From the NCBI RefSeq assembly GCF_023101185.1, contig NZ_CP078077.1, forward strand, positions 835,630-899,629: a stretch of DNA of 64,000 nucleotides, read 5' to 3'. This document shows, piece after piece, positions 18,676 through 27,647 of this stretch (its first letter is position 1; every line of letters starts with the position of its first letter). Under the pieces are notes generated by a model that was not told where the DNA came from, did not search any database, and saw nothing but the letters and a program-made list of their open reading frames with translations. A program made the translations under genes and the position numbers. The stretch is from Microbacterium galbinum (GTDB taxonomy: Bacteria; Actinomycetota; Actinomycetes; Actinomycetales; Microbacteriaceae).

Positions 18676-19610
18676 TGTCCTCCGCCACCCTCATCCCCAC
18701 CGAGCCCGCCTCCGACGACCACACCCGCACGCTCACCGTTCCCCGCCACCGTCGCACCGCGCGCCCGAAGCTCCCCGGCCAGAAGCCGTTCTCGCCGCTG
18801 CGCATCGCCGCGTTCGTGGTGCTGGCGCTCCTCGCGATCGGATGGCTGCTGCCGTTCCTCTGGGCGGTCGCGACCGCCTTCAAGACCGAGACGGATGCCG
18901 CATCCGGCGATCCCGGATGGATCGGCGCGAGCGGCCCCACCTTCGAGGCGTTCACGGCGATCCTCTCGCAGGGAAACGTGTACGTCTGGGCACTCAACAG
19001 CCTGTGGACCTCGGTCGCCGTCACCCTCATCACGCTGACGATCTCGGCTCTGGCCGCCTACGCCTTCTCGCGGCTCGACTTCACCGGCCGCAAGTGGCTG
19101 TTCGTCGTGATCATCGCCTCGATCGTCGTGCCGCCGCAGGTGCTGATCATCCCGCTGTTCTACGAGATGCTCGCGTTCAACCTGATCGACACGCACTGGG
19201 GTCTGATCCTGCCGCAGGTCGTGGCCCCGGCGATGGTGTTCATCCTCAAGAAGTTCTTCGACGCGATCCCGATCGAGCTCGAGGACGCCGCCCGCGTCGA
19301 CGGTGCCACCCGCCTGCGCATCTTCTGGTCGATCGTGCTGCCGCTGTCGCGGCCGATCCTGGCATCCGTGGCGATCTTCGTGTTCATCGGAGCGTGGAAC
19401 AACTTCCTGTGGCCGTTCCTCGTCATCAACGACACCACGCTCATGACGCTGCCGGTCGGACTCCAGACCGTGATCAGCGCCTACGGCGTGCAGTACGCAC
19501 AGGTCATGGCCCAGGCCGTGCTCGCCGCGCTCCCGCTCATCGTCGTGTTCCTCATCTTCCAGAAGCAGATCGTCAAGGGAGTCGCGACGAGCGGCTTCGG
19601 CGGTCAGTGA
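18675..19610 (+). CDS. Sugar ABC transporter permease (MalG-like)
   Basis: 311-residue second CUT1 permease. A 50-residue basic N-terminal tail precedes the first helix IAAFVVLALLAIGWLLPFLW. The EAA motif is ELEDAARVDGATRLRIFWSI. The C-terminus ends with KQIVKGVATSGFGG, the usual MalG-type ending. It starts at 18675, overlapping the upstream permease stop by one base. It forms the membrane pore together with the MalF-like partner. The arabinofuranosidase gene begins 45 bp downstream. Confidence 0.93.
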   Translation: MSSATLIPTEPASDDHTRTLTVPRHRRTARPKLPGQKPFSPLRIAAFVVLALLAIGWLLPFLWAVATAFKTETDAASGDPGWIGASGPTFEAFTAILSQGNVYVWALNSLWTSVAVTLITLTISALAAYAFSRLDFTGRKWLFVVIIASIVVPPQVLIIPLFYEMLAFNLIDTHWGLILPQVVAPAMVFILKKFFDAIPIELEDAARVDGATRLRIFWSIVLPLSRPILASVAIFVFIGAWNNFLWPFLVINDTTLMTLPVGLQTVISAYGVQYAQVMAQAVLAALPLIVVFLIFQKQIVKGVATSGFGGQ

Positions 19611-19655
19611 TCCCGCACCCCCGCACCCCGGCATCCGCCGCAACCAAGGAGAGCA

Positions 19656-21191
19656 ATGTCTCACGCCCGCATCACCATCGACCGCGACTTCACCATCGCC
19701 GACGTTCCCCGGAGGCTCTTCGGGTCCTTCGTCGAGCACATGGGGCGCTGCGTGTACACCGGCATCTACGAGCCGGGGCACCCGCAGGCCGATGAACGCG
19801 GATTCCGTCAGGACGTTCTGGCCCTGGTGAAGGAGATGGGGCCGACGGTGGTGCGGTACCCGGGCGGCAACTTCGTCTCGGGCTACCGCTGGGAAGACGG
19901 CGTCGGCCCGGTCGAGGACCGCCCGGTGCGCATCGACGGCGCCTGGCACACGATTGAGACCAACGCCTTCGGCCTGCACGAGTTCATGGACTGGGCGAAA
20001 GAGGCCGACGTCGAGGTGATGGAGGCGATCAACCTCGGCACCCGCGGCGTCGAGGAGGCCCGCGCACTCGTCGAGTACGCCAACCACCCAGGTGGCACGT
20101 ACTGGTCGGACCTGCGGCGCAAGAACGGCGCCCAGCAGCCTTTCGACATCAAGCTGTGGTGCCTGGGCAACGAGCTCGACGGGCCGTGGCAGATCGGCGG
20201 CAAGACCGCTGCCGAGTACGGCCGTCTCGCGCAGGAGTCGGCCAAGGCCATGAAGCTGGTCGACTCGTCGATCGAGCTCGTGGCGGTCGGGTCGTCGAGC
20301 AGATCGATGCCGACGTTCGGGTCGTGGGAGCACACCGTGCTCACCCACGCCTACGACGAGGTCGACTTCGTCTCGATGCACGCGTACTACCAGGAGCACG
20401 ACGGCGACACCGAGTCGTTCCTCGCCGAGTCGGTCGACATGGACGGCTTCATCGAGGGTGTCATCGCGACGGTCGACGCCGTGAAGGCCGCCGGCAAGCA
20501 CACCAAGCAGGTCGACATCTCGTTCGACGAGTGGAACGTGTGGGATCAGCGCAAGTACAACGACGTCGAGGCGGGCGAGATCGCGAAGGCCGGCTGGCGC
20601 GAGCACCCGCGCCTCATCGAGGACACCTACTCGGTGACGGATGCCGTCGTCGTCGGCACCCTGCTCAACAGCCTGCTGCGGCACGGAGACCGCGTGCGCA
20701 TCGCCAACCAGGCGCAGCTCGTGAACGTGATCGCGCCGATCCGATCGGAGGAGAACGGTCCGGCCTGGCGCCAGACCAGCTTCTGGCCGTTCGAGCGGAT
20801 GGCGCGGCTGGCGAAGGGGCGCATCCTGCGCCTCGCCGTCTCGGCCTCGCAGATCGCGACGAAGCGCTACGGCGATGTCGACTCGGTCGATGCGGCCGCC
20901 ACGTGGGACGAGGAGACCGGACGCCTGGTCGTGTTCGTGGCCAACCGCTCGCTCGACTCGGCGAACGACCTGACGATCGATCTGCACGGCCTCGGCGACC
21001 TGCGCGTGCGTCAGGCCGAGACGCTCACGATCCCCGAGGGCGGCGACCGACGGACCGCCAACCTCGAGACGGCCCCCGACACCGTGCACATGGTGCCGCT
21101 CGCCGCCGCCGAGATCGTCGACGGCACGGTGCGCGCGACCCTGCCGGCCCTGTCGTGGTCGGTCATCGAGCTCGAGGTGACGCGCGCCTGA
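19656..21191 (+). CDS. abfA: Alpha-L-arabinofuranosidase, GH51
   Basis: 511-residue intracellular glycoside hydrolase family 51 enzyme that releases terminal L-arabinofuranose from arabinan or arabinoxylan oligosaccharides. It starts ITIDRDFTIADVPRRLFGSF. The (beta/alpha)8 barrel carries RYPGGNFVSGYRWEDGVGP, the acid/base Glu173 in WCLGNELDGPWQ and the nucleophile Glu292 in SFDEWNVW. The C-terminal beta-domain ends LPALSWSVIELEV. There is no signal peptide, which agrees with uptake of oligosaccharides by the ABC transporter before hydrolysis. AAGGAGAGCA precedes the start at 19656. A repeat and a strong terminator follow. Confidence 0.95.
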   Translation: MSHARITIDRDFTIADVPRRLFGSFVEHMGRCVYTGIYEPGHPQADERGFRQDVLALVKEMGPTVVRYPGGNFVSGYRWEDGVGPVEDRPVRIDGAWHTIETNAFGLHEFMDWAKEADVEVMEAINLGTRGVEEARALVEYANHPGGTYWSDLRRKNGAQQPFDIKLWCLGNELDGPWQIGGKTAAEYGRLAQESAKAMKLVDSSIELVAVGSSSRSMPTFGSWEHTVLTHAYDEVDFVSMHAYYQEHDGDTESFLAESVDMDGFIEGVIATVDAVKAAGKHTKQVDISFDEWNVWDQRKYNDVEAGEIAKAGWREHPRLIEDTYSVTDAVVVGTLLNSLLRHGDRVRIANQAQLVNVIAPIRSEENGPAWRQTSFWPFERMARLAKGRILRLAVSASQIATKRYGDVDSVDAAATWDEETGRLVVFVANRSLDSANDLTIDLHGLGDLRVRQAETLTIPEGGDRRTANLETAPDTVHMVPLAAAEIVDGTVRATLPALSWSVIELEVTRA

Positions 21192-21194
21192 CCC

Positions 21195-21224
21195 CCTGGG
21201 TCCCTGAGCCTGTCGAAGGGCCCC
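21195..21224. repeat. Dispersed palindromic repeat after abfA
   Basis: A full copy (CTGGGTCCCTGAGCCTGTCG then AAGGGCCCC) sits between the abfA stop and its terminator. Confidence 0.8.
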
Positions 21225-21231
21225 AGACCAC

Positions 21232-21269
21232 GAAAGGCCCGGCATCCATCTCGGATGCCGGGCCCTTTC
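21232..21269. terminator. Intrinsic terminator, bidirectional
   Basis: A 16 bp stem GAAAGGCCCGGCATCC (21232-21247) and GGATGCCGGGCCCTTTC (21253-21269) around loop ATCTC, with T-rich and A-rich flanks. It lies between the convergent abfA and the minus-strand membrane protein gene and probably ends both. Confidence 0.85.
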
Positions 21270-21292
21270 GCATGCGAGAGCGGATGCCGCGA

Positions 21293-22300
21293 CTACTCCC
21301 AGACGACCGTCGGCGCCTCCGCGGCGAAGTCGACCTTCGGGGTCTTCAATGCCGCCCCCATCGCCAGGTACTTGCTGCCGCTCGGCGACTCGAACGTCGT
21401 GCTCATCCCGACAGAAGACTCCCATCGGGCTACCGTGCCGTCGGTCACGACGGTGACGGCGGCGAGCTTCGATTCCGACTCCAACGGGAGTTCGCGAGTA
21501 ACGGTGCCATCCACGGGCGTGGGCCCGTTCTCCCCCGAATCGATGACGTCGTCTCCGCAGGGCGTCGTCAGAGTCTTCATCGCCTCGCACTCCTGGAGCG
21601 AAGCCGCGACGAGAGACCGGTACGTGGCCGTCGCGGCATCCGTGAGCACGGGGCGGAGGCCTTCGTATCGGTCTGATTCGTGCCCGCTGGCGACCACGAC
21701 CGGCTCCCCCCGTTCGATCGTGAAGTTCGTGTTCGCGACGGCGAACTCATACGTCCCCGGGAAGAGCGTCAACTCCCCCTCCACCGGGATGCCGTTCACG
21801 GTCAGACCCATCCCCGCGAACGCGTCCGTCGGAATGGTCTGCGTGCCGCTGAGGATGGCGAGGTCTCCGCTGAGCCCGATGCTCACCGCGATGTCCTGCG
21901 ACACGGCCGTGTCACCGATCCGGAAGGCGACCGGCACCTCCACCTCGTCGTCGGCTATCTCCTCTGCCTCGCCCACGTCGATGTCGGTGATCGGCCCGCG
22001 TTCGAGAGACGCGGCGAGCATCTCATCGTTCAACGTCTCACCCTCGGCCAAGCCGAGAGCAACGTAATCGAGCGCGGCATCCGCGTCTCCGTCGGCGAGG
22101 GCGTGCAGGTAGCGCTCGACGAAGTCCGAGGGCGATGCGGCTTCGTCGGTTTCCTCCGAAGCCCCCGGCCCGCCGCCGCTGAGGGCCGGAATCATGAACG
22201 CGACGACGACCACGACCAGGGCGACGACCACCGCGACGATCGTCGCCGTGGTCGTCCACCCGCGCCTCCGGGGCTGGGAGTCGAACGGATCAGGCGTCAC
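21293..22300 (-). CDS. Membrane-anchored extracellular protein, paralogue of upstream gene
   Basis: 335-residue protein of unknown function. A short basic N-terminus (RRRGW) leads into one transmembrane helix, TIVAVVVALVVVVVAFMIPA, followed by an acidic linker and a roughly 280-residue extracellular part. That part repeats features of the next gene: FVERYLHALADGDADAALDY, SLERGPITDIDVGEAEE, GLTVNGIPV, LFPGTYEF, a CEAMKTL/TPCG cysteine pair, and the final TPKVDFAAEAPTVVWE. The start is a GTG at 22300 overlapping the upstream stop by GTGA. It lies downstream of the type VII secretion ATPase gene, so a link to that system is possible, but no family was recognised. Confidence 0.75.
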   Translation of the reverse strand: MTPDPFDSQPRRRGWTTTATIVAVVVALVVVVVAFMIPALSGGGPGASEETDEAASPSDFVERYLHALADGDADAALDYVALGLAEGETLNDEMLAASLERGPITDIDVGEAEEIADDEVEVPVAFRIGDTAVSQDIAVSIGLSGDLAILSGTQTIPTDAFAGMGLTVNGIPVEGELTLFPGTYEFAVANTNFTIERGEPVVVASGHESDRYEGLRPVLTDAATATYRSLVAASLQECEAMKTLTTPCGDDVIDSGENGPTPVDGTVTRELPLESESKLAAVTVVTDGTVARWESSVGMSTTFESPSGSKYLAMGAALKTPKVDFAAEAPTVVWE

Positions 22301-23637
22301 TCCCAGACGACCTTCGGGGTCTCCACGGCGAAGTCGACCTTCGGGGTGAGGAGGCCCGAGTAGTAGGTCGTGTACGTACCCCGCTGACCCTCCGCGTTCT
22401 GCGCCTCGACGGAGATGTCGATGCCGAAGCTCTCATACGTCGAGACCACGGCACGGTCACTCACCTCGCCGACGAGTCCGGCGAGGGCCGCTTCGCCCTC
22501 GGCGTTCATCACGCGAGTCACCGTTCCGTCGACGACGGCGTATCCGTCCTTCTCCATGCCGGTCACGTCCATGCCGCACGGGGTGTTCAGCGTCTTCATC
22601 GCCAGGCACTCGCGCAGCGAGGTCGTGACGAGCTCGCGGTAGGTCGCGATCCCTGAGTCACTCAGCGCGGGCCGGAGCATCGAGACCGCCTCCTCGCTCT
22701 TCTCGTCGGCGACGACGAGAATCGACTCTCCCTCAACGGTGAACTCCTCGAGGGACGTGCCGAATTCGTAGGTACCGGGGAAGACCAGGGCGTCGTCCGG
22801 CACCTCCACGCCGTTGACGGTCAGCCCGACGTCGTCGAAGCCGTAGGTCGAGACCCGCGCGGCGCCGTCGAGCATCGTGATGTCACCGTCGTACGAACTC
22901 TGGTACATCTGGAATTCGCGCGACACCTCCTTGCCGCCGATGGTGAACGTGGCCGTCACGGTCACGTCGCTGTAGTCGCCCTCCTCGGCTTCGCCGACCT
23001 TGATGTCGTCGATGGGTCCGAGCTTCAGCGATGCCTCCAACACCTCATCGGTGAGCAGCGCGGCGCTGTACGACGAGGTGTCGATGTACTTCACCGCCTC
23101 CTCGGCATCCCCCTCGGAGACGGCCGTGAGGTAGGCCTCGACCCATTCCTCCGGAGTGGCCGCCGCCGGTGCGGCCTCGTCCTTGTCGCCGCCCGCGCTC
23201 GAGCCGCCGCCGCCTCCGCCGCCGAGCAGCGGCACGATGACGGCCGCCGCGAGGACCAGCAGAACGACGATGCCTCCGGCGATGATGCCGATGATCGCGC
23301 CGGTGGACAGCTTCTTGTTGGGGCCGAACTCCGCACCCGCGGGCGCAGGAACATGGCCCGGCGCATATACCTGACCGGGAGCAGGAACGGGACCCGGTCC
23401 GTATTCCTGGCCGGGAGCGACGGGGGCGGGCTGCGGCTCCCCCGCCGGCAGCTGGTGTCCGCCGGGAAGGTACGCCGCCACATCAGGAGCGGGCGGTGTC
23501 ACAGGATTCGTCGGCGGGGTTCCCGGGTACCCCGGGGCAGCCACTGGCGGCGGTGTCCCCGGCGTCGCGTCGGGTGCCGCACCGACGGGCGCGGGATCGT
23601 TGGACTGAGGGGTCTCCGGTGTCTCGTGTTCACTCAC
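22297..23637 (-). CDS. Membrane-anchored extracellular protein with Pro-rich cytoplasmic tail
   Basis: 446-residue paralogue of the following gene. Residues 1-105 form a Pro/Gly/Ala-rich cytoplasmic tail. One transmembrane helix follows (GAIIGIIAGGIVVLLVLAAA then VIVPLLG), a Gly/Ser linker, and an extracellular domain with WVEAYLTAVSEGDAEEAVKY, SLKLGPIDDIKVGEAEEG, VGLTVNGVEV, LVFPGTYEFGT, CLAMKTLNTPCG and a final TPKVDFAVETPKVVWE. The conserved cysteine pair may form a disulfide. It lies 95 bp after eccC on the same strand and is translationally coupled to its paralogue. Pro-rich membrane proteins of this kind are common beside actinobacterial type VII loci; the function is unknown. Confidence 0.78.
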   Translation of the reverse strand: MSEHETPETPQSNDPAPVGAAPDATPGTPPPVAAPGYPGTPPTNPVTPPAPDVAAYLPGGHQLPAGEPQPAPVAPGQEYGPGPVPAPGQVYAPGHVPAPAGAEFGPNKKLSTGAIIGIIAGGIVVLLVLAAAVIVPLLGGGGGGGSSAGGDKDEAAPAAATPEEWVEAYLTAVSEGDAEEAVKYIDTSSYSAALLTDEVLEASLKLGPIDDIKVGEAEEGDYSDVTVTATFTIGGKEVSREFQMYQSSYDGDITMLDGAARVSTYGFDDVGLTVNGVEVPDDALVFPGTYEFGTSLEEFTVEGESILVVADEKSEEAVSMLRPALSDSGIATYRELVTTSLRECLAMKTLNTPCGMDVTGMEKDGYAVVDGTVTRVMNAEGEAALAGLVGEVSDRAVVSTYESFGIDISVEAQNAEGQRGTYTTYYSGLLTPKVDFAVETPKVVWE

Positions 23638-23732
23638 AAGAACAGCATAATGTCCTCATTTGTGGCATATCGGTATGCCTTTTTCCACTCCCGTGAGAGG
23701 CGAGCGCCCGGCCCCCGCACCCACCGCCTGCG

Positions 23733-26700
23733 CTACTCGAACCGCGCGACCTGCACGAGGGTCGCCCCCGATCCCCGACGCACGAACCGCCCGCGCCCCG
23801 GCACCATCTGCTCGGCGTACACCTTCGCCAGCAGCGGGCCTTCGCCGCGATCGCCGCTCATCACCAGTGTCGATCCGCCGGTGTCGCGCAGCGCCTGGAG
23901 CGACGAGTCGAACATCGCCCGCGATGCCCCCAGCACCGGCCGGGTGAGGATGACGTTCAGGCCGAGGTCGCGCGCCGAGGCGAGGTACGGCAGCAGCGGC
24001 CGCAACGGCTCGGTGCCGCCCGCCGCCAGCACGTCGAAGTCGTCGATGACCACGAGGATCCTCGGCCCCGGCACCTTCGCCGCCTGCCGCTTCTCGAGTT
24101 CGATCGCGATCGACTCCGCGAGCTGGCGCGCCAACGGAGCGGTGGCGGCGTGCCCGCCGAGGTACGGCTCGGGCACCTCGTCTGCGAGATCGCCGCGCAC
24201 ATCCATCAGCGCGATCACCAGGTCGTCCGGCGTGTGGTCCGCGAGCGCGCCCCGGACGATGCCCCGCAGCACGGTCGTCTTCCCGCACCCGGTGTCTCCG
24301 AGCACCATCAGATGCGGATCGTTGCGCGCGAGGTCGAGCGAGAACGCCTTCATCGTGTCCTGCCGCAGCCCCAGGGGGATGATCGACGGATCGATCCCGG
24401 CATCCGCAAGCGTCTGCGGGTCGAGGTCCTCCGGAAGCAGCCGGATGGGCGCCGCCTCCGGCCCCGCCCACGACTCCGCGGACTGCCGCGCGAGCGCTTC
24501 CAGCATCTCGCCGACACCCACCGAGTCGTCGTCCTCGAGCACCGGGAGCGCCACCTGCGCGAACTCCGAGGCATCCGTCAGCGCACGCCCTGGTTCATCG
24601 CGCCGCAGCGACGACGAGAGCTTGCGCGAGACCTGCGAGTCGCTCGGGTCGTTGAGCCCCAGTTCGATCCGCGTGCCGATCACTCCCTGCTGCGGCGAGC
24701 GCAGATCGTTCCAGCGATTGAGCGTGACCACGACGTGGATGCCGAAGCTGCCGCCGCGATCGAGGAGACGCTGCAGCGCACCCTCGTACTCCTCGAAATC
24801 GGTACGCAGCGTCGCGTACCCGTCGACGAGCAGCACGACATCGGCCGAGGGCAGCTGCGGGAGTTCGCCGGCGGCATGCCGGCGACGCAGCTCATCGACC
24901 GAGTCGATCCCCTCCGCGCGGAACACCTGTTCGCGAACCCCGAGCATGGTCGTGAGTTCTTCGAGCACGCGACCCACGCGCTCCCGATGCCCGCGCGTCG
25001 CGACACCACCCACGTGCGGGAACCCCTCGATACGCGCGAGACCGCCGCCGGTGAGGTCGAGTCCGTACACGCTCACCTGGCGCGGTGTACGGGTCACGGC
25101 GATCGACGCCGCAACCGTACGCAGGAAGGTCGAGCGACCGGACTGCGGTGCGCCCATCACGCTGACATGCCCGCCGGAGCGGGTCAGATCGAGCCTCCAC
25201 GGCTGCTGGCGCTGCTGCACCGGCTCATCGAGCAGACCGATCGGAATGCTCAGCCCCGCGGCATCCTCGATCGCACCGCTCGACGGCAGCAGCCCACCGA
25301 GCGTGACCCGCGTAGGAAGGGGCGGTAACCAGACCGGACGCGTGCGGACCGCGCCCTTCGCCAGCCGCTCGACGGCTACGTCGACCACTGTTCGCTCGGG
25401 CGGCATATTCTCCGTCGCGGAGATCTCCTGCACCGCCGCGGCCCCGTCGGCCTCGACCGCAGGGAGCGGCTGAACGACGTCGTACGCGGAGATCATCCTC
25501 ATCCGTGGCACCTCGGTCGTCTCGACCGGCCGATCCCGGAGGTCGTCGACGGGTCCCGAGACGTAGCCCGCGCGCAGTCGGGTGTAGATCGAGGTGTCGA
25601 CCTTGAGATAGGCGTAGCCGGGGATCGCCGGCAGATGGAACGCATCCTGCGTGTCGAGAACCATGGCGCTCTCGGCGGCCGAGAACGTGCGCAGCCCGAT
25701 CCGGTACGACAGGTAGGTCTCGAGCCCGCGCAGCTTGCCCGCCTCGATCCGCTGGCTCGAGAGCAACAGGTGCACACCGATCGAGCGGCCGATGCGTCCG
25801 ATCGTGAGCAGCAGATCGACGAACTCCGGCTCCGCGGTGAGGAGCTCGCCGAACTCGTCGATCACGAGGAACAGATGGGGCAACGGCGGCAACTCGGGAC
25901 GAGTGCGTCGGAGCAGCCGGTACTGCGTGATCGATGCCGAGTTGTCGGCGGCCTTGAGGAGCTGCTGGCGCCGCACGACCTCCCCGTTGATGCTCGCGCG
26001 CGCCCGCTCGGTGAGCTGCGGATCGTCGGCGAGGTTGTCGATGATCCCGGCGACGTGGGGGAGACGTGCGAACGGTGCGAACGCCGCCCCTCCCTTGTAA
26101 TCGACGAGGATCATGCTGAGATCATCCGGCCCGTGCGTGGCCGCGAGCCCGAGCACGAGGGTGCGCAGCAGCTCGCTCTTGCCCGACCCTGTCGCGCCGA
26201 TGCAGATGCCGTGCGGCCCCATACCGAGCTGCGCGGATTCCTTGAGGTCGATGAGCACCGGAGCGCCCGCGTCGTCGACTCCGATCGGCACGCGGAGGAA
26301 GTCCGCGGAGGAGCGCGGCACCCATGCCCGACGCGGATCGATCTGCGCCACGTCGCCGAGGCCGAGGAGTTCGCCGAGGTCGGGCGCCACCGCATCGGTC
26401 GCCTCGGCCGCCGTCGCCCTGCTCATCCGCAGGGCGGCGAGCGGACGCGCGATCGTCTCGAGCAGCGCCTGCCCGACGGCGTCCGCCGCGCAGAGCACCG
26501 GGTCCCCCGGCTCGGCCGGGTTCTCGATCGCGCAGCCGACCGCATCGACCGCGACGCGGGCGACGACGTGCTCGGGCTCCTTGAGGCGATCGTCGACGAG
26601 GTGCACGATCGTGATGCCCAGGTCAGCGGCGTCGAGCACCGAGTCCCAGCGCGGCGGGGTCGTCGCGTACCCGTCGCCCTCATCGACGAAGAGCACGAGC

Positions 26701-27647
26701 CGCACCGGCCGGATGCGGCGTCCGGCTCGGCGTGCCGCCGTCGTGGCGGCCACACGATCCCTCAGTTCCGGCGCGATCAGAGCGAGCAGGTCGTCGAGCG
26801 TCGGCGCGATGCGGCGCGCCACGGGCTGATCGGCGGCAGGACGCGGCGCTCCTGCGTGCGGGAGCAGGTCGAATCCGCGCCAGTCGCCGAGGGCGGATAC
26901 CGGGACCACGGCCGCGAGGTGCACCTCGTCGGGAGAGTGGAACGTCGCGATCTGCACCGCGATCGATCGCGCCACCTGCAACGCCCGCGTCCGGTCGCCG
27001 ACGATCGCGTACTGCCCGCCCGTCGAGAGGTCGATCGTCGCCGGCATCCCCTGCACCACTCCCGCGGAGCGCACCAAGCGCTCGGCGGCCGCCTTCATGA
27101 TCGGGTCGTACGGCTGCACCGGATTCGATTCCTCGGGCAGCACCACCGGGAGCACGGCGAGGTCGCCGGTGCCGATGCGCACCTGCAGGAAGTCGGGGTC
27201 GGAGGGGCGGCATTCCCAGCGACGCGCCGGGTCGTGCCCGAGCTCGACGAGCGCCGAGGGCGACGGATGCCGGGTGAGCGCCGCCCGCCGCACGTGCGCC
27301 ACCCGATCGCGCTGCTCGGCGCGGACGTGCTCGAGGTGGTCGAGATAGCGTTCTCGCTGCATCCGACGCTGACGTGCCGCGTTTCCGCGCGTCGTGAAGG
27401 CCATGCCGATGCCGCCGACCAGAGCGACGACGAGGATCACCGCGCCGATCACGACGAACATCGGGTTACCCCGGAGGAGCACCATCATGGTGATCGACGA
27501 AAGGCTGCCGACGATCGGCAGCACCGACTGCAACGGGAAACCGGCGGCGTTGTCGTTGCTCGCCGGCGGCGCGGTGAGCACGATGCCCTCCGGGGCCTCC
27601 GCCGGGAGGACGGCCCGAGCAGGACGATGGACGATGGACTGCGTCAT
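23733..27647 (-). CDS. eccC: Type VII secretion FtsK/SpoIIIE ATPase EccC
   Basis: 1304-residue motor ATPase of an ESX-like secretion system, full length in one polypeptide. Two N-terminal transmembrane helices (around LQSVLPIVGSLSSITMMVLL and FVVIGAVILVVALVGGIGMA) are followed by three FtsK/SpoIIIE ATPase domains. Walker A motifs: GATGSGKSE near residue 484, a degenerate GAPQSGRST near 830, and GDTGCGKTT near 1116. Walker B: HLFLVIDEFGEL, VVLLVDGY (no acidic partner) and ILVVIDDFD. The first domain carries SMILVDYKGGAAFAPFA, the usual EccC signature. The stop overlaps nothing downstream, while the start overlaps the MinD-like gene by ATGA. EccB, EccE and mycosin are not in the window. Confidence 0.95.
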   Translation of the reverse strand: MTQSIVHRPARAVLPAEAPEGIVLTAPPASNDNAAGFPLQSVLPIVGSLSSITMMVLLRGNPMFVVIGAVILVVALVGGIGMAFTTRGNAARQRRMQRERYLDHLEHVRAEQRDRVAHVRRAALTRHPSPSALVELGHDPARRWECRPSDPDFLQVRIGTGDLAVLPVVLPEESNPVQPYDPIMKAAAERLVRSAGVVQGMPATIDLSTGGQYAIVGDRTRALQVARSIAVQIATFHSPDEVHLAAVVPVSALGDWRGFDLLPHAGAPRPAADQPVARRIAPTLDDLLALIAPELRDRVAATTAARRAGRRIRPVRLVLFVDEGDGYATTPPRWDSVLDAADLGITIVHLVDDRLKEPEHVVARVAVDAVGCAIENPAEPGDPVLCAADAVGQALLETIARPLAALRMSRATAAEATDAVAPDLGELLGLGDVAQIDPRRAWVPRSSADFLRVPIGVDDAGAPVLIDLKESAQLGMGPHGICIGATGSGKSELLRTLVLGLAATHGPDDLSMILVDYKGGAAFAPFARLPHVAGIIDNLADDPQLTERARASINGEVVRRQQLLKAADNSASITQYRLLRRTRPELPPLPHLFLVIDEFGELLTAEPEFVDLLLTIGRIGRSIGVHLLLSSQRIEAGKLRGLETYLSYRIGLRTFSAAESAMVLDTQDAFHLPAIPGYAYLKVDTSIYTRLRAGYVSGPVDDLRDRPVETTEVPRMRMISAYDVVQPLPAVEADGAAAVQEISATENMPPERTVVDVAVERLAKGAVRTRPVWLPPLPTRVTLGGLLPSSGAIEDAAGLSIPIGLLDEPVQQRQQPWRLDLTRSGGHVSVMGAPQSGRSTFLRTVAASIAVTRTPRQVSVYGLDLTGGGLARIEGFPHVGGVATRGHRERVGRVLEELTTMLGVREQVFRAEGIDSVDELRRRHAAGELPQLPSADVVLLVDGYATLRTDFEEYEGALQRLLDRGGSFGIHVVVTLNRWNDLRSPQQGVIGTRIELGLNDPSDSQVSRKLSSSLRRDEPGRALTDASEFAQVALPVLEDDDSVGVGEMLEALARQSAESWAGPEAAPIRLLPEDLDPQTLADAGIDPSIIPLGLRQDTMKAFSLDLARNDPHLMVLGDTGCGKTTVLRGIVRGALADHTPDDLVIALMDVRGDLADEVPEPYLGGHAATAPLARQLAESIAIELEKRQAAKVPGPRILVVIDDFDVLAAGGTEPLRPLLPYLASARDLGLNVILTRPVLGASRAMFDSSLQALRDTGGSTLVMSGDRGEGPLLAKVYAEQMVPGRGRFVRRGSGATLVQVARFE

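Noticed and set aside
18570..21590. 1006-residue minus-strand open frame
   Set aside because: Antisense to the permease and arabinofuranosidase genes; Arg/His/Asp-rich composition typical of a GC-skewed shadow frame.
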